Position numbers and translations under genes: made by a program | The notes under the pieces: generated by a model | Database searches by the model: none | Seen by the model: the letters and a program-made list of their open reading frames with translations, nothing else | Told to the model about the DNA's origin: nothing | Source of the DNA: CAVVEC01 sp963770485 | Lineage (GTDB): Bacteria; Acidobacteriota; Terriglobia; Terriglobales; Acidobacteriaceae | Length of the DNA stretch: 64,000 bases | Reading direction: 5' to 3' | Assembly (NCBI GenBank): GCA_963770485.1 | Contig: CAVYPX010000009.1 | Coordinates: 682,001 to 746,000, forward strand | Shown here: one piece after another, positions 1 through 8,858 of the stretch | How the letters are laid out: each line of letters begins with the position of its first letter | Position numbering within the stretch: the first letter of the stretch is position 1

Positions 1-9
1 CTGTGAAAT

Positions 10-28
10 GGCCTTCCATGAGAAGGCC
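10..28. terminator. hairpin downstream of the DinB-like gene
   Basis: GGCCTTC and GAAGGCC form a perfect 7-bp stem with a 5-nt loop. It lies 48 nt beyond the stop of the minus-strand gene that ends at 76, so it could end that transcript or one entering from outside the window. No clear T-tract follows on either strand, so intrinsic termination is only a possibility. Confidence 0.35.
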
Positions 29-75
29 GGTCGGAGTCAAGTGGCACTGATTAGACAGTCTCGAAAGGTTAGTGA

Positions 76-591
76 TCAAGGCTTCAGGTGGTACGACGCG
101 GCCATCGGACCGGCACCCGCCTGGTGTTTTCGGGCGCGGACCAGTTCCGCGACCTGTCGAATGTGGCCGAGATCATGAAGCGCCCACTCGTTCAACATCT
201 GGGCGAGCGTGATCTCGCCGAACTCCCGGTGTAGCGCGACACGGTCACCTGCGCCGTCCGGCAGATCGCGGAGAAATTCGATGTTGGTCTGGCGCTGATC
301 TTCGAAGTGATCGAAGGCCTCCTCCGGATCGGCACCGCGGTAGAGGTCGAGGTACATTTGCGCATCGTCGGGCTCGAATTCGGGACGTGTTTCGGCCATG
401 AACCGGTCGAGGCGCATCCGGTAGCAGTGGCCCTCGGAATGAGAAAGATGGGCCAGCACTTCGGCGACGGAGAAGCGTTCGGGCGCCGGTTTCCAGCGCG
501 CATCTTCTCCGGTCAACTCGGTCATCAGACCGCGCAGAATTCCAGGGGTCGCCTCCAGAAGGTCCAGGCAGGGGAGTCCATTTTCCGCCAT
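76..591 (-). CDS. DinB family protein
   Basis: A 171-aa protein of the DinB/YfiT-like four-helix-bundle superfamily. Members usually hold a metal with three histidines. Candidate ligands are visible in an early LAHLSHSEGH segment (about residues 46-55) and a late LHDLGHIRQ segment (about 138-146). In this superfamily the fold is shared by thiol-dependent transferases and many proteins of unknown function, so no substrate can be named. There is no signal peptide, so it should be cytoplasmic. It begins with ATG at 591 and stands alone, next to a patch of REP/RAYT remnants. Family assignment is good; function is open. Confidence 0.85.
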   Translation of the reverse strand: MAENGLPCLDLLEATPGILRGLMTELTGEDARWKPAPERFSVAEVLAHLSHSEGHCYRMRLDRFMAETRPEFEPDDAQMYLDLYRGADPEEAFDHFEDQRQTNIEFLRDLPDGAGDRVALHREFGEITLAQMLNEWALHDLGHIRQVAELVRARKHQAGAGPMAASYHLKP

Positions 592-609
592 GGCCTCATC
601 CTACACTTC

Positions 610-655
610 CCTGGTGCCCCAGGTTCGCGTCCGTTCTTTGCAACGCTAACCTGGG
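610..655 (+). repeat. REP palindrome, copy 1, forward orientation
   Basis: The core at 618-655 reads CCCAGGTTCGCGTCC, a short loop, then CAACGCTAACCTGGG, so its arms pair as an imperfect hairpin. It heads a 120-nt direct repeat (610-729) that recurs at 1313-1431 and includes the RAYT start region. The same palindrome appears inverted at 917-961. A REP on each side of a RAYT gene is the usual arrangement of this element class. Confidence 0.8.
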
Positions 656-696
656 TGGCGGTGCGCTCGGAGGCGACACCGGTGTAGAGTTTGTAT

Positions 697-926
697 ATGC
701 CGCGCGGTCTGCGACGGTTCCACGAATCCGGACAGTCCGCTACCTGCATCGCAATCCGGTGAAGCGTGGACTGGTGAAGGAACCGGGCGACTGGAAGTGG
801 AGCAGTTTTCGCCACTATGCCTTGCGGGAAATCGGAGTTGTCGAAATCGAATCCGAATGGACGGCCAGAGACCGGGAGAAAAGAAATCGAGATGAACCGG
901 CGCGAGTGTTCCTCCGCCCAGGTTAG
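697..926 (+). pseudogene. RAYT (REP-associated tyrosine transposase) remnant, internally deleted
   Basis: The ATG at 697 opens MPRGLRRFHESG, the characteristic start of IS200-like REP-associated transposases. After about 11 codons the sequence jumps, in another frame, to the family C-terminus (729-926): RYLHRNPVKRGLV followed by DWKWSSFRHYA. The middle of the protein, including the HUH metal site and catalytic tyrosine region, is missing, so it cannot be active. The C-terminal frame stops at 924-926, inside the downstream inverted REP. The intact family is roughly 150-250 aa; here only about 76 codons remain. It was presumably once the enzyme that mobilised the flanking REPs. Confidence 0.8.
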
Positions 927-961
927 CGTCCAAAGAACGGACGCGAACCTGGGGCACCAGG
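917..961 (-). repeat. REP palindrome, copy 2, inverted
   Basis: The 37-nt core at 917-953 is the exact reverse complement of the core at 1321-1357, and the match extends to 961. Together with copy 1 it brackets the RAYT remnant as an inverted pair. Confidence 0.8.
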
Positions 962-1000
962 CTGGGAGTTATTTCATGTAGATGGGAAGGAGAGGAGACG

Positions 1001-1237
1001 GTGTTCGTGTCTGATTTGCACTCACTTCTAAGTGGACCTTATTATTACCTCATTCTCGGGATTATATCATTGTCAGTAGGTGTAGTTTCGACATGTACGG
1101 GAGTAACGTGGGCATGCTTTGGTCGTGTTATTTACCGTGCCGAGCAACCAAAGGCGTTTTGGGAGGACGTTATAGCCTGTTACCTCATTGGTGTTTGTTT
1201 CATTGGATACTTCTTGTATAAGGTCTACGGACTTTGA
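1001..1237 (+). CDS. small two-TM membrane protein, unknown function
   Basis: A 78-aa protein with two predicted membrane spans, about residues 14-40 (YYYLILGIISLSVGVV) and 58-75 (ACYLIGVCFIGYFLYKV). The short loop between them ends in a charged RAEQPKAFWED segment. The start is GTG at 1001, supported by GGAGAGGAG about 5 nt upstream. The gene is clearly richer in A+T than its neighbours and lies between REP/RAYT copies, which suggests acquired or rearranged DNA. I recognise the type as a small conserved membrane protein in acidobacterial genomes but know no function. Confidence 0.65.
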   Translation: MFVSDLHSLLSGPYYYLILGIISLSVGVVSTCTGVTWACFGRVIYRAEQPKAFWEDVIACYLIGVCFIGYFLYKVYGL

Positions 1238-1312
1238 AACTGGTCTGGTCTTTCTTCGGGAGCCGATCACACTCCGCGATCTTTTTACCCGGCGGCATGT
1301 CGATGGCGATAG

Positions 1313-1431
1313 CCTGGTGCCCCAGGTTCGCGTCCGTTCTTTGGACGCTAACCTGGGTGGCGGTTCACTCGGAGGCGACACCGGTGTAGAGTTTGTATAT
1401 GCCGCGCGGTCTGCGGCGGTTCCACGAATCC
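1313..1431 (+). repeat. REP palindrome copy 3 with RAYT 5' fragment
   Basis: A second copy of the 120-nt repeat at 610-729. It contains a REP core (1321-1357) and a RAYT start codon at 1399 followed by MPRGLRRFHES. Homology stops at 1431 and the frame runs into unrelated sequence, so this is a 5'-end fragment only. Confidence 0.8.
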
Positions 1432-1475
1432 CCCGCGCGGTTTGACCCGGTTTTCCGCCCGCCTGTAAGATCGAA

Positions 1476-1566
1476 GCTTCAGCTATCAGCTCTCAGCCGT
1501 CAGCTTTCAGCTTGGGCCAAATCCCTGCGTCCACGCCAAACTGATAGCTGATGGCCGAGAGCTGCT
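1476..1566. repeat. low-complexity inverted repeat upstream of valS
   Basis: The left arm (AGCTATCAGCTCTCAGCC) and right arm (CTGATAGCTGATGGCCGAGAG) are built from variations of AGCT/TCAGC and pair imperfectly into a long hairpin. It overlaps the upstream in-frame ATG of valS at 1551, which is one reason to prefer the later start. Similar simple-sequence spacers occur near 26820, 27440 and 55150. Confidence 0.6.
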
Positions 1567-1571
1567 TTTCT

Positions 1572-4346
1572 ATGCCTCACGACCTGCCCAAATCTTACGA
1601 ACCGGGCGCGATTGAAACGCGCTGGGCCGAGTACTGGATCAAGGAGAAGCTGTTCTCCGTGCCCGCACCGCCGCCCGGGGAAACGCGCCCGGTGTTCACG
1701 TTGTTGTTGCCGCCTCCAAACGTAACTGGACGCCTGCACATGGGCCACATGCTCAACCAGACGCAGATGGACATCATTGTGCGCTGGCACCGCATGCGCG
1801 GATTTCTGACGTTGTGGCTGCCGGGCACGGATCACGCCGGGATCGCCACCCAGATGATGGTCGAACGGCAACTGGCTAGTGAAGGCAAGAAGCGCCGCGA
1901 TCTGGGGCGCGAGGCATTCGTTGAGCGCGTCTGGGAATGGAAGAAGCACTACGGCGGCGCCATTCTTGATCAGATGAAGCGCCTGGGCGCTTCGGTGGAT
2001 TGGGACCGCGAATACTTCACCATGGACGAAAACCTCTCGCGGGCCGTGCGAGAGGTGTTTGTCCGGCTTTACGAAGAGGGCCTGATTTATCGCGGCCGGT
2101 ACATGGTCAACTGGTGCCCGCGCTGCGGGACGGCGATTTCTGATCTCGAAGTCAAGCACGAGGAGGTTCCGGGGAAGCTGTACGAAATCCGTTATCCGGT
2201 GATTGGTACGGATGAATTCATTACGGTGGCGACGACCCGTCCGGAGACCATGCTGGGCGACACTGCGGTCGCGGTGAACGAAAAGGACGAACGATACAAG
2301 CACCTGCATGGAAAAAGAGTCTTGCTGCCGCTGATGAATCGCGAGATTCCCATCATTACCGATGATCTGGCCCAGCCGGAGTTCGGAACGGGCGCGGTGA
2401 AAGTCACGCCGGCACACGATCCCAATGACTTCGAAGCGGGGCTGCGCCACCATCTGCCGCAGATTGAGGTGATCGATGAACACGCGCACATGAATCAGAA
2501 CGCGGGCCCGTATGCCGGTCTGGATCGCTTCGAAGCACGGAAGCGCGTGCTTGAGGATCTGCGCCAGCAAGGATTTTTGGCCGGGGAGAAGGATTACACC
2601 ATCTCGCTCGCCAAGTGTGACCGCTGCGGCACGGTGGTTGAGCCGCGGCTTTCTACCCAGTGGTTCGTCAAGATCGCCCCGCTAGCCCAGCCTGCAATTG
2701 AGGCGGTGGAAAAGGGCGAAGTCACGATCGTTCCGGAGAACTACAAGCAGATTTACTTGAACTGGATGCGCAATATCCATGACTGGTGCATTTCGCGGCA
2801 GTTGTGGTGGGGACACCGGATTCCCGCATGGCACTGCGCCTGTGGAGAGATCATTGTTGCTCGGGAAGCACCGGCTAAGTGTACGAAGTGCGGTTCCGCC
2901 GAGTTGAAGCAAGACACCGATGTGCTGGACACCTGGTTTTCGTCTGGGTTATTGCCGTTCACAACCCTCGGCTGGCCGGAAAAGACGCGCGACCAGGAAG
3001 TCTTCTATCCCACCACGCTCCTGATCACCGCCTACGAAATTCTGTTCTTCTGGGTGGCCCGCATGATCATGTTCGGATGCCATTTCATGAAGGATCACCA
3101 GCAAGATCCGAAGCTGAAGCAGGCCAGTGGCTGGTGCGAGAAGAAGGACGATAGCGTGCCCTTCCGCCAGGTTTACATTCACGCTCTGGTGCGCGATGCC
3201 GAGCGGCAGAAGATGTCGAAGACGAAGGGCAACGTGCTCGACCCACTAGAAGTTATTCAACGCTTCGGAACCGATGCGACGCGCTTCACACTGGCAGCCA
3301 TGGCGGCTCCGGGAACCGACATTGCGTTCAACGAGAGCCGCACCGAGGGTTACCGCAACTTTGCCAACAAGATTTGGAACGCGGCGCGGTTCATGTTCAT
3401 GAATGTGGACAGGATCGAGCCGAACATGGGAAGGGTCAGAGCTGTGACGGCCCGACTGGGAGGACATCCCACTGTTCCTGAGAGGGGAATGGCCGACTTT
3501 ATCGCTGTTACTCTCGAAGACCGCTGGATCCTTTCGCGCTTCAATCGCGTGACCCAGGGAGTGAATGCGGCGCTCGCGACCTACCGATTTCATGAGGCAG
3601 CGAACCAGATTTACGACTTTTTCTGGGGCGAGTTCTGCGACTGGTACATTGAGCTGATCAAGCCGCGGCTGGCGGAGGGAGCGAGTCCGGAGGCCGTCCG
3701 GGTTGCTTGCGCAAATCTGGTAAGCCTGTTTGAGGCTGCGTTGCGCTTGCTGCATCCCGTGATGCCATTCATCACGGAAGAGATCTGGTACGCGGTGTAC
3801 GATGGGAATCCGCCGCTCAAGTCGATCGCGCTAGCCGCGTATCCGCGGGCGGATGAGAAGCAAATCGACACGGTCGCGGAGACCGAGATGGCGATCCTGC
3901 AGGACCTGATCGTCAGCGTGCGCAATCTGCGGGCGGAATTGAAGGTTGAGCCGAAGGTGAAAGTGCCGATTGAGCTTTTCGCGCACGATCCGCAGACGAG
4001 GCTCTTGGTCGAACAGAATCGGGAGGCAATTGAGCGGTTAGCCAGTGTGTTAGCCATTGCTGACGTGACACAGTCGCGGGCGAGCCAAGCGCCATCACGT
4101 CACACGGCGCGTTTTGACGTTCGTGTTGTGTATGAGAGAAGGATCGACGTTGGCGCTGAACGCGAACGCCTGACCAAAGAACTGGAGAAGATCGAAAAGG
4201 GAATCGCCAGCGGGCAGCGCCAGTTGGGCAATGCGCAGTTCCTGGAGAAGGCTCCTCCGGACGTGGTGGAAAATCTGCGGAAACAGCAGCAGGAGTTGGC
4301 GGTGTTGCGAGATAAGACGAAGAGCAAACTTCAGGAACTAAGATAG
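1572..4346 (+). CDS. valS: valine--tRNA ligase
   Basis: Class Ia synthetase that charges tRNA-Val with valine and edits misactivated threonine. The frame is open from ATG 1551 (931 aa), but homology begins at MPHDLPKSYEPGAIE, so ATG 1572 (924 aa) is preferred; the seven codons before it lie in a palindromic spacer. Visible landmarks are the HIGH motif as HMGH (about residue 56), GTDHAGIATQ, the editing-domain ATTRPETMLGDTAV, two CxxC zinc-like pairs (RCGTA/CDRCG and CTKCG), KMSKTKGN (about residue 547, a KMSKS variant) and the C-terminal coiled-coil arm. The length is normal. A hairpin follows at 4362-4383. Confidence 0.97.
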   Translation: MPHDLPKSYEPGAIETRWAEYWIKEKLFSVPAPPPGETRPVFTLLLPPPNVTGRLHMGHMLNQTQMDIIVRWHRMRGFLTLWLPGTDHAGIATQMMVERQLASEGKKRRDLGREAFVERVWEWKKHYGGAILDQMKRLGASVDWDREYFTMDENLSRAVREVFVRLYEEGLIYRGRYMVNWCPRCGTAISDLEVKHEEVPGKLYEIRYPVIGTDEFITVATTRPETMLGDTAVAVNEKDERYKHLHGKRVLLPLMNREIPIITDDLAQPEFGTGAVKVTPAHDPNDFEAGLRHHLPQIEVIDEHAHMNQNAGPYAGLDRFEARKRVLEDLRQQGFLAGEKDYTISLAKCDRCGTVVEPRLSTQWFVKIAPLAQPAIEAVEKGEVTIVPENYKQIYLNWMRNIHDWCISRQLWWGHRIPAWHCACGEIIVAREAPAKCTKCGSAELKQDTDVLDTWFSSGLLPFTTLGWPEKTRDQEVFYPTTLLITAYEILFFWVARMIMFGCHFMKDHQQDPKLKQASGWCEKKDDSVPFRQVYIHALVRDAERQKMSKTKGNVLDPLEVIQRFGTDATRFTLAAMAAPGTDIAFNESRTEGYRNFANKIWNAARFMFMNVDRIEPNMGRVRAVTARLGGHPTVPERGMADFIAVTLEDRWILSRFNRVTQGVNAALATYRFHEAANQIYDFFWGEFCDWYIELIKPRLAEGASPEAVRVACANLVSLFEAALRLLHPVMPFITEEIWYAVYDGNPPLKSIALAAYPRADEKQIDTVAETEMAILQDLIVSVRNLRAELKVEPKVKVPIELFAHDPQTRLLVEQNREAIERLASVLAIADVTQSRASQAPSRHTARFDVRVVYERRIDVGAERERLTKELEKIEKGIASGQRQLGNAQFLEKAPPDVVENLRKQQQELAVLRDKTKSKLQELR

Positions 4347-4361
4347 TCGGGCTGTGCTCGA

Positions 4362-4383
4362 CGGCAGGTGATGACACCTGCCG
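4362..4383 (+). terminator. hairpin after valS
   Basis: CGGCAGGTG and CACCTGCCG form a perfect 9-bp stem with an ATGA loop, 15 nt after the valS stop. The following sequence has only a short T run (ATTTTG), so it could be a terminator or an RNA 3'-end stabiliser. Confidence 0.5.
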
Positions 4384-4430
4384 CTACGTGATTTTGCCAA
4401 CGACTAACGACGAAGAACCAACGACTGATT

Positions 4431-5309
4431 ATGGACTGGAACAGCCGACGCATTACCGCTGTGATCGAGAACGCGCTGCTGGAGGACCATGCCACGCGCG
4501 ACGCAACCAGCTACGCGTGCATTGACCCGGGCCAGCGTGCTGCGGCAACCATCCTGGCCAAGCAGGACTGCATTCTCGCCGGCGTCGGCTCCATCGCACG
4601 CATCCTGGATGTCTACGCAGCGCTCGATGGCGCAGTCGTGTCGCACTATGAGGTCACGACTCATCCGGAAATCTTTGATGGCATTCGCCTGCATAAGGGG
4701 CAGTCGGTTGCGGTGATCCGCCACAATGCGCGCGTCATCCTTTCCTGCGAACGGGTGATCCTGAATTTCATGCAGCGGCTGAGCGGGATCGCCACCCTAA
4801 CCCGCAAATTTGTGGACGCGGTCTCGGGCACAAAGGCGCGAATCCTGGACACGCGCAAGACCGCGCCCGGTCTGCGCATGCTCGACAAATACGCGGTGCG
4901 CTGCGGCGGAGGACAGAATCACCGCCTGGATTTGTCCGACGGCGTTCTGATCAAGAACAACCACATCGCGCTGGCGGGGGGAATCGTGCCTGCGCTGGAA
5001 CGCGCTCACAAGAACCGTCGCGGGGCCCAGATCATTGAGATTGAAGTCCGTTCCCTGGAGGAACTGGAAGAGGCGTTGGCGCATGGCGGAGAGGCTATTT
5101 TGCTGGATAACATGCCCGTGGACGAGGTGAAGCGCGCGGTTGAGCGGTGCTCGCGCGCGGAACGCCGGATTCCCTTGGAGTGTTCCGGTGGGATCACGCT
5201 GGAGAACGTTCGTGCCTACGCTGAAACCGGCGTGAACTTCATTTCAGTGGGCGCACTGACCCACTCGGCGGCTGCCGTGGATCTGAGCCTGCGCGTGGCG
5301 CCGGCGTAG
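4431..5309 (+). CDS. nadC: nicotinate-nucleotide pyrophosphorylase (carboxylating)
   Basis: Converts quinolinate and PRPP to nicotinate mononucleotide, CO2 and PPi in de novo NAD synthesis. The 292-aa protein has the family length. It has the N-terminal mixed domain (ILAKQDCILAGV), then TRKTAPGLRMLDKYAVRCGGG and HRLDLSDGVLIKNNHI for quinolinate and PRPP binding, and the C-terminal barrel strands IEIEVRSLEEL, ILLDNMP, LECSGGI and ISVGALTHS. The start is ATG 4431. No nadA or nadB is nearby, so it is an isolated NAD gene downstream of valS. Confidence 0.96.
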   Translation: MDWNSRRITAVIENALLEDHATRDATSYACIDPGQRAAATILAKQDCILAGVGSIARILDVYAALDGAVVSHYEVTTHPEIFDGIRLHKGQSVAVIRHNARVILSCERVILNFMQRLSGIATLTRKFVDAVSGTKARILDTRKTAPGLRMLDKYAVRCGGGQNHRLDLSDGVLIKNNHIALAGGIVPALERAHKNRRGAQIIEIEVRSLEELEEALAHGGEAILLDNMPVDEVKRAVERCSRAERRIPLECSGGITLENVRAYAETGVNFISVGALTHSAAAVDLSLRVAPA

Positions 5310-5411
5310 GCTTCTCGTCTGTGCCCTAGTGATTATCCGCTAGGCGGCATTTCGTTGTAGCATCTTTCACGACCCGAAACGCTGAATTCGGCAGAATCGA
5401 GGGTTTCAGCC

Positions 5412-7733
5412 ATGACTCAACGCAGCCGCCCAGGCATCGCAATTGTTGCCCTTGCCTTACTGCTACTGCTGCCTGTGCGCAGTTCTTCTGGGACAAAGCC
5501 GCGAACGGCTTTGCCGATGCCTTGGACTGCGCAGTCCTCGCAGAATTCCGCCCCCGCTAAGGTCCCGGCCTCGACCGTCCGCGTTACCGTGGATGTTCTC
5601 AGCAACCGTCATCCGATCAGCCCCTACGTCTACGGCGGAAGTTATCCCAAGGACGCCGCGACCATCACCGACAGCGGCATGACTGTGGTGCGCTGGGGAG
5701 GCAACGCGACCTCGCGCTACAACTGGCAGGCAGGCACTTACAATGCGGCGAATGATTGGTATTTCGGCGACTATGGCTATAGCGAAATCGGCGACAGCGA
5801 TTCGGTGCAGTTCATCAAGGATGTCGAGGCAGCCGGAAGCACGCCGCTGATGACCATGGTGATGCTGAACTGGGTGGCGCAGGATGTGAGTGACGGCAGC
5901 GCTTACAGCTTCTCAGTTGCCAAATATGGAGCACAATGCCAGGTCAACCCGTATAACTCCGATGACGGGAATGGAGTGCAATCGGATTGCGTGACCAACA
6001 TAACCGGAAACGACCCGAACGATGCGAACGTTCCCATCAAGGGCTCTCCCCAGAATGGAGATCCGCCGGGGACGGTCTATCGTGATCAGTGGGCCGCGGC
6101 AATGGCAACCGCTTTCGGCAACGCCCCGCATTTTTACGATATGGATAACGAAATAGATATTTGGGGAGGAACGCATCGTGATGTGCACCCCAATCCCTCG
6201 GCGTACGACGAGATGCGGGACACTTATCTGGCCGAGGCGCGGGCGCTGCAGGGTTGGGACGCGAATGCCATCCGCTTCGGCGCGGTCAGTTGTTGCTGGT
6301 GGTTCTACTGGAATGGAGCAGATAGTAACGACAAGGGCGCGCACGCGGGAAATGATTTTCTCCCCTGGTGGTTGAATGAAGTTTTCTGGCACGATCAGGT
6401 GGACGGCACGCGATCGCTGGATCTATTCGACATCCACGCCTACCCGGACGGGCCGGATATTTCCAAGTACACCCAGGCGCAAAAGAGGGCGCTCTCGTTG
6501 CGCATCTACCGCGATTACTGGGATCCGAAATACGTAAGCGAATCGGGGACCATTAACCAGAATTGGGCCACGTTCATCCAGCCGAAGAAGAGGATTCCGT
6601 TCCGCATCCCGCGCCTGCGCGCGATCAGCAACATGATCTATCCCGGCACTCCGGTCAGTTTCACAGAATGGAGCGCCGCATTCGCCGGCGAATCCGATTA
6701 CTCGACTGCTTTAGCCGATGCCGATGCTTACGGCATTTTAGGACGCGACCGGATTGCTCTGGCGTCGCGCTGGACGGCCCCAGATCCCGCGAATCCCAAC
6801 TATCAAGCACTGAAGCTCTTCCGTAATTACGACGGACAGCACGATACATTTGCCACGACATCAGTCTCCGACACTAGTGATGGCGATCCGGACGTGTTCA
6901 GCAGCTATGCCGCAATGAATTCCAACAGCACGATTTTGACCTTGATGGTTCTCAATAAGGATCCGCAGAAAACGGTGACCACACACTTCGCAGTGAAGGG
7001 ATTCAAGCCGACACAAGTGACCCGGTACACGCTTTCACCGAAGACCCCGACCAAGATCGTGGCGTCTTCCCCCGAGGCGTGGTCTTCGACGATGAAGTTT
7101 GCTCCGTACACGGCCACACTTCTCGTGGTGTCGGGGTCCATGGCGCAGTTGCCCAGCGCAGAATGGGACCTCAACCCGGATACGACCATGCTCGCGGCCA
7201 GCGGTACGGTGATGCTGCGGCCGAAGATCGTTTCCGGATCAGGAACTGTAACTCTGGGCACTCCTCAGTCCGACAACGGAATCACCGTGGTGGTTAAGCA
7301 GAGAACTGTCACGAACAGCCAGGATGGAAGCATCGCAGTCACTGCCGGCAAGACGCCGGGATTCTACCGCTTCACCGTCCCCAGCACGGACAACGCGAAC
7401 GTGGCACAGCAACAAGGCGGCTGGATCATTGTTGGAAATCCCGCGGCAATGCTCAGCAAGCAGGGCGACAATCAGAAGGGGCCGCCGGGCGGCCAGTTGA
7501 ACCTCTCGGTCACGCTGCATCCCGGCAAGTCAGGTGGGAGCGCACCGGGGGCGACGATCCTGTTCACGACCGACGCGGGAAGCTTGTCGAATCGCTTAGT
7601 CACGACCGACTCTTCCGGCAATGCGCCCGTTGTGTTGACCCTGCCTTCGAACCCCGGCACGGTTCACGTCACCGCCGAAGCCCCGTTTGGATTGGGACAC
7701 GCGGTGGCCAAATTTACCGAGACTGCCGAATGA
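5412..7733 (+). CDS. secreted glycoside hydrolase family 44 (endoglucanase/xyloglucanase type)
   Basis: A 773-aa exported enzyme. Residues 1-27 form a signal peptide (IAIVALALLLLLPV). The GH44 catalytic region follows (about 55-560), with ISPYVYGG, TVVRWGGNATSRYNW, the acid/base glutamate in MDNEIDIWGGTHR (E247) and the probable nucleophile in FTEWSAAF (E419). A beta-sandwich follows, then a C-terminal bacterial Ig-like domain (about 690-770) in place of a carbohydrate-binding module. GH44 enzymes cut beta-1,4-glucans such as CMC, xyloglucan and lichenan; the exact substrate here cannot be read from sequence. No other polysaccharide genes are adjacent. Confidence 0.88.
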   Translation: MTQRSRPGIAIVALALLLLLPVRSSSGTKPRTALPMPWTAQSSQNSAPAKVPASTVRVTVDVLSNRHPISPYVYGGSYPKDAATITDSGMTVVRWGGNATSRYNWQAGTYNAANDWYFGDYGYSEIGDSDSVQFIKDVEAAGSTPLMTMVMLNWVAQDVSDGSAYSFSVAKYGAQCQVNPYNSDDGNGVQSDCVTNITGNDPNDANVPIKGSPQNGDPPGTVYRDQWAAAMATAFGNAPHFYDMDNEIDIWGGTHRDVHPNPSAYDEMRDTYLAEARALQGWDANAIRFGAVSCCWWFYWNGADSNDKGAHAGNDFLPWWLNEVFWHDQVDGTRSLDLFDIHAYPDGPDISKYTQAQKRALSLRIYRDYWDPKYVSESGTINQNWATFIQPKKRIPFRIPRLRAISNMIYPGTPVSFTEWSAAFAGESDYSTALADADAYGILGRDRIALASRWTAPDPANPNYQALKLFRNYDGQHDTFATTSVSDTSDGDPDVFSSYAAMNSNSTILTLMVLNKDPQKTVTTHFAVKGFKPTQVTRYTLSPKTPTKIVASSPEAWSSTMKFAPYTATLLVVSGSMAQLPSAEWDLNPDTTMLAASGTVMLRPKIVSGSGTVTLGTPQSDNGITVVVKQRTVTNSQDGSIAVTAGKTPGFYRFTVPSTDNANVAQQQGGWIIVGNPAAMLSKQGDNQKGPPGGQLNLSVTLHPGKSGGSAPGATILFTTDAGSLSNRLVTTDSSGNAPVVLTLPSNPGTVHVTAEAPFGLGHAVAKFTETAE

Positions 7734-7748
7734 AGCAGACGAACACGA

Positions 7749-8828
7749 TTGGCGTCCGCGGCCTTTGTGCTGCATAATTTCGGCATCGACAAATCGGCGA
7801 CAATCCGGAGCCCGCGGAAATCCCCGCGGGCGCAGCCTCCAACGCCACAGACCGACGCGCGCCTGGGTCGACTCATCCGATTGCTGACCACCTACGCTAC
7901 CGTGGTCGTAAGCGGAACGAAGATTGCTGCCGAGATCGGCACCAGCCGGTCCGAAGTCTGGCGACTGGTCCAGCAACTGCGCGGTCTGGAAGTTGATATT
8001 ACCGGGCATCCGTCAACCGGCTATAGCTTGCAGTCCATGCCCGACCTGCTGTTGCCGGATATTCTGGCGCCGCTGCTGCAGGGCACGATGTTCGGCAAGC
8101 ACATCCATCACTATTACAAGATTGGCTCGACTAACACGGTGGCCATGGAGGCGGCCAATAGCGGTGCGCCCGAGGGGAGCGTCTTTCTAGCCGAGCAGCA
8201 GCTTGCCGGCCGGGGGCGGGGAGCGCATACCTGGCACTCGGCGCGATCATCCGGAATCTATTGCTCGGCGCTGTTGCGTCCGGCGCTGCCGCCATCCGAA
8301 GTCCTAATTCTCGCGCTGGCTGCCGGATTGGCGGTCCGCGCAGCGCTCCAGGAAGTTGACTCGCGGCTGGCGCCGGACCTGAAATGGCCTAACGATCTTC
8401 TGCTTGAAGGGAAGAAATTCTGCGGCATCCTGACCGAGATGAATGCTGAAGCCACGCGGACCCGGTACGTGGTGGTGGGTATCGGACTCAACGTAAACCA
8501 AGCGAGTTTCCCGGCAGATTTGCAGCCTCTGGCTACTTCTTTGCGTTTGGCGATGTCCACCGAGTACTCGCGGGTGGAATTGTGCGCTGCTTTGTTAAAA
8601 TCGCTCGACCGGGAATATCGCAATCTGCTGGAGAATCCGGACGCACACGATTCGATCCTGCGGCGCTTTCAGGAGCGATCGTCCTCGGTTCGGGGACGGA
8701 GCGTCCACGTTGACGAAAACGGCGGTTTTGAAGGTGTAACGGAAGGCCTGGATTCACGCGGGTTTTTGCAGGTTCGCACTGTGCAAGGCGTGCGCAGGGT
8801 GTTGAGCGGTCCGGTACGCCCGAAGTAA
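7749..8828 (+). CDS. birA: biotin--[acetyl-CoA-carboxylase] ligase with N-terminal HTH
   Basis: Activates biotin with ATP and attaches it to the lysine of biotin carrier proteins. Residues about 38-90 form an HTH_11-type winged helix (GTKIAAEIGTSRSEVWRLVQQL), so it may also be the biotin-responsive repressor. The catalytic domain has STNTVAMEAA, the adenylate loop AGRGRGAHTWHS, KWPNDLLL and GIGLNVN, then an SH3-like C-terminal domain. The start is uncertain: the frame opens with TTG 7749, GTG 7767 is an alternative, and the first 35 residues have no family match. A carrier protein substrate is encoded at 26915-27412. It lies 30 nt upstream of coaX, probably in one operon. Confidence 0.93.
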   Translation: MASAAFVLHNFGIDKSATIRSPRKSPRAQPPTPQTDARLGRLIRLLTTYATVVVSGTKIAAEIGTSRSEVWRLVQQLRGLEVDITGHPSTGYSLQSMPDLLLPDILAPLLQGTMFGKHIHHYYKIGSTNTVAMEAANSGAPEGSVFLAEQQLAGRGRGAHTWHSARSSGIYCSALLRPALPPSEVLILALAAGLAVRAALQEVDSRLAPDLKWPNDLLLEGKKFCGILTEMNAEATRTRYVVVGIGLNVNQASFPADLQPLATSLRLAMSTEYSRVELCAALLKSLDREYRNLLENPDAHDSILRRFQERSSSVRGRSVHVDENGGFEGVTEGLDSRGFLQVRTVQGVRRVLSGPVRPK

Positions 8829-8858
8829 ACCGAATCACCCGTCGCGTACGGGTCGACT

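Noticed and set aside
1500..2570. 356-codon minus frame across valS
   Set aside because: It is opposite the valS start and HIGH region and has no family resemblance.
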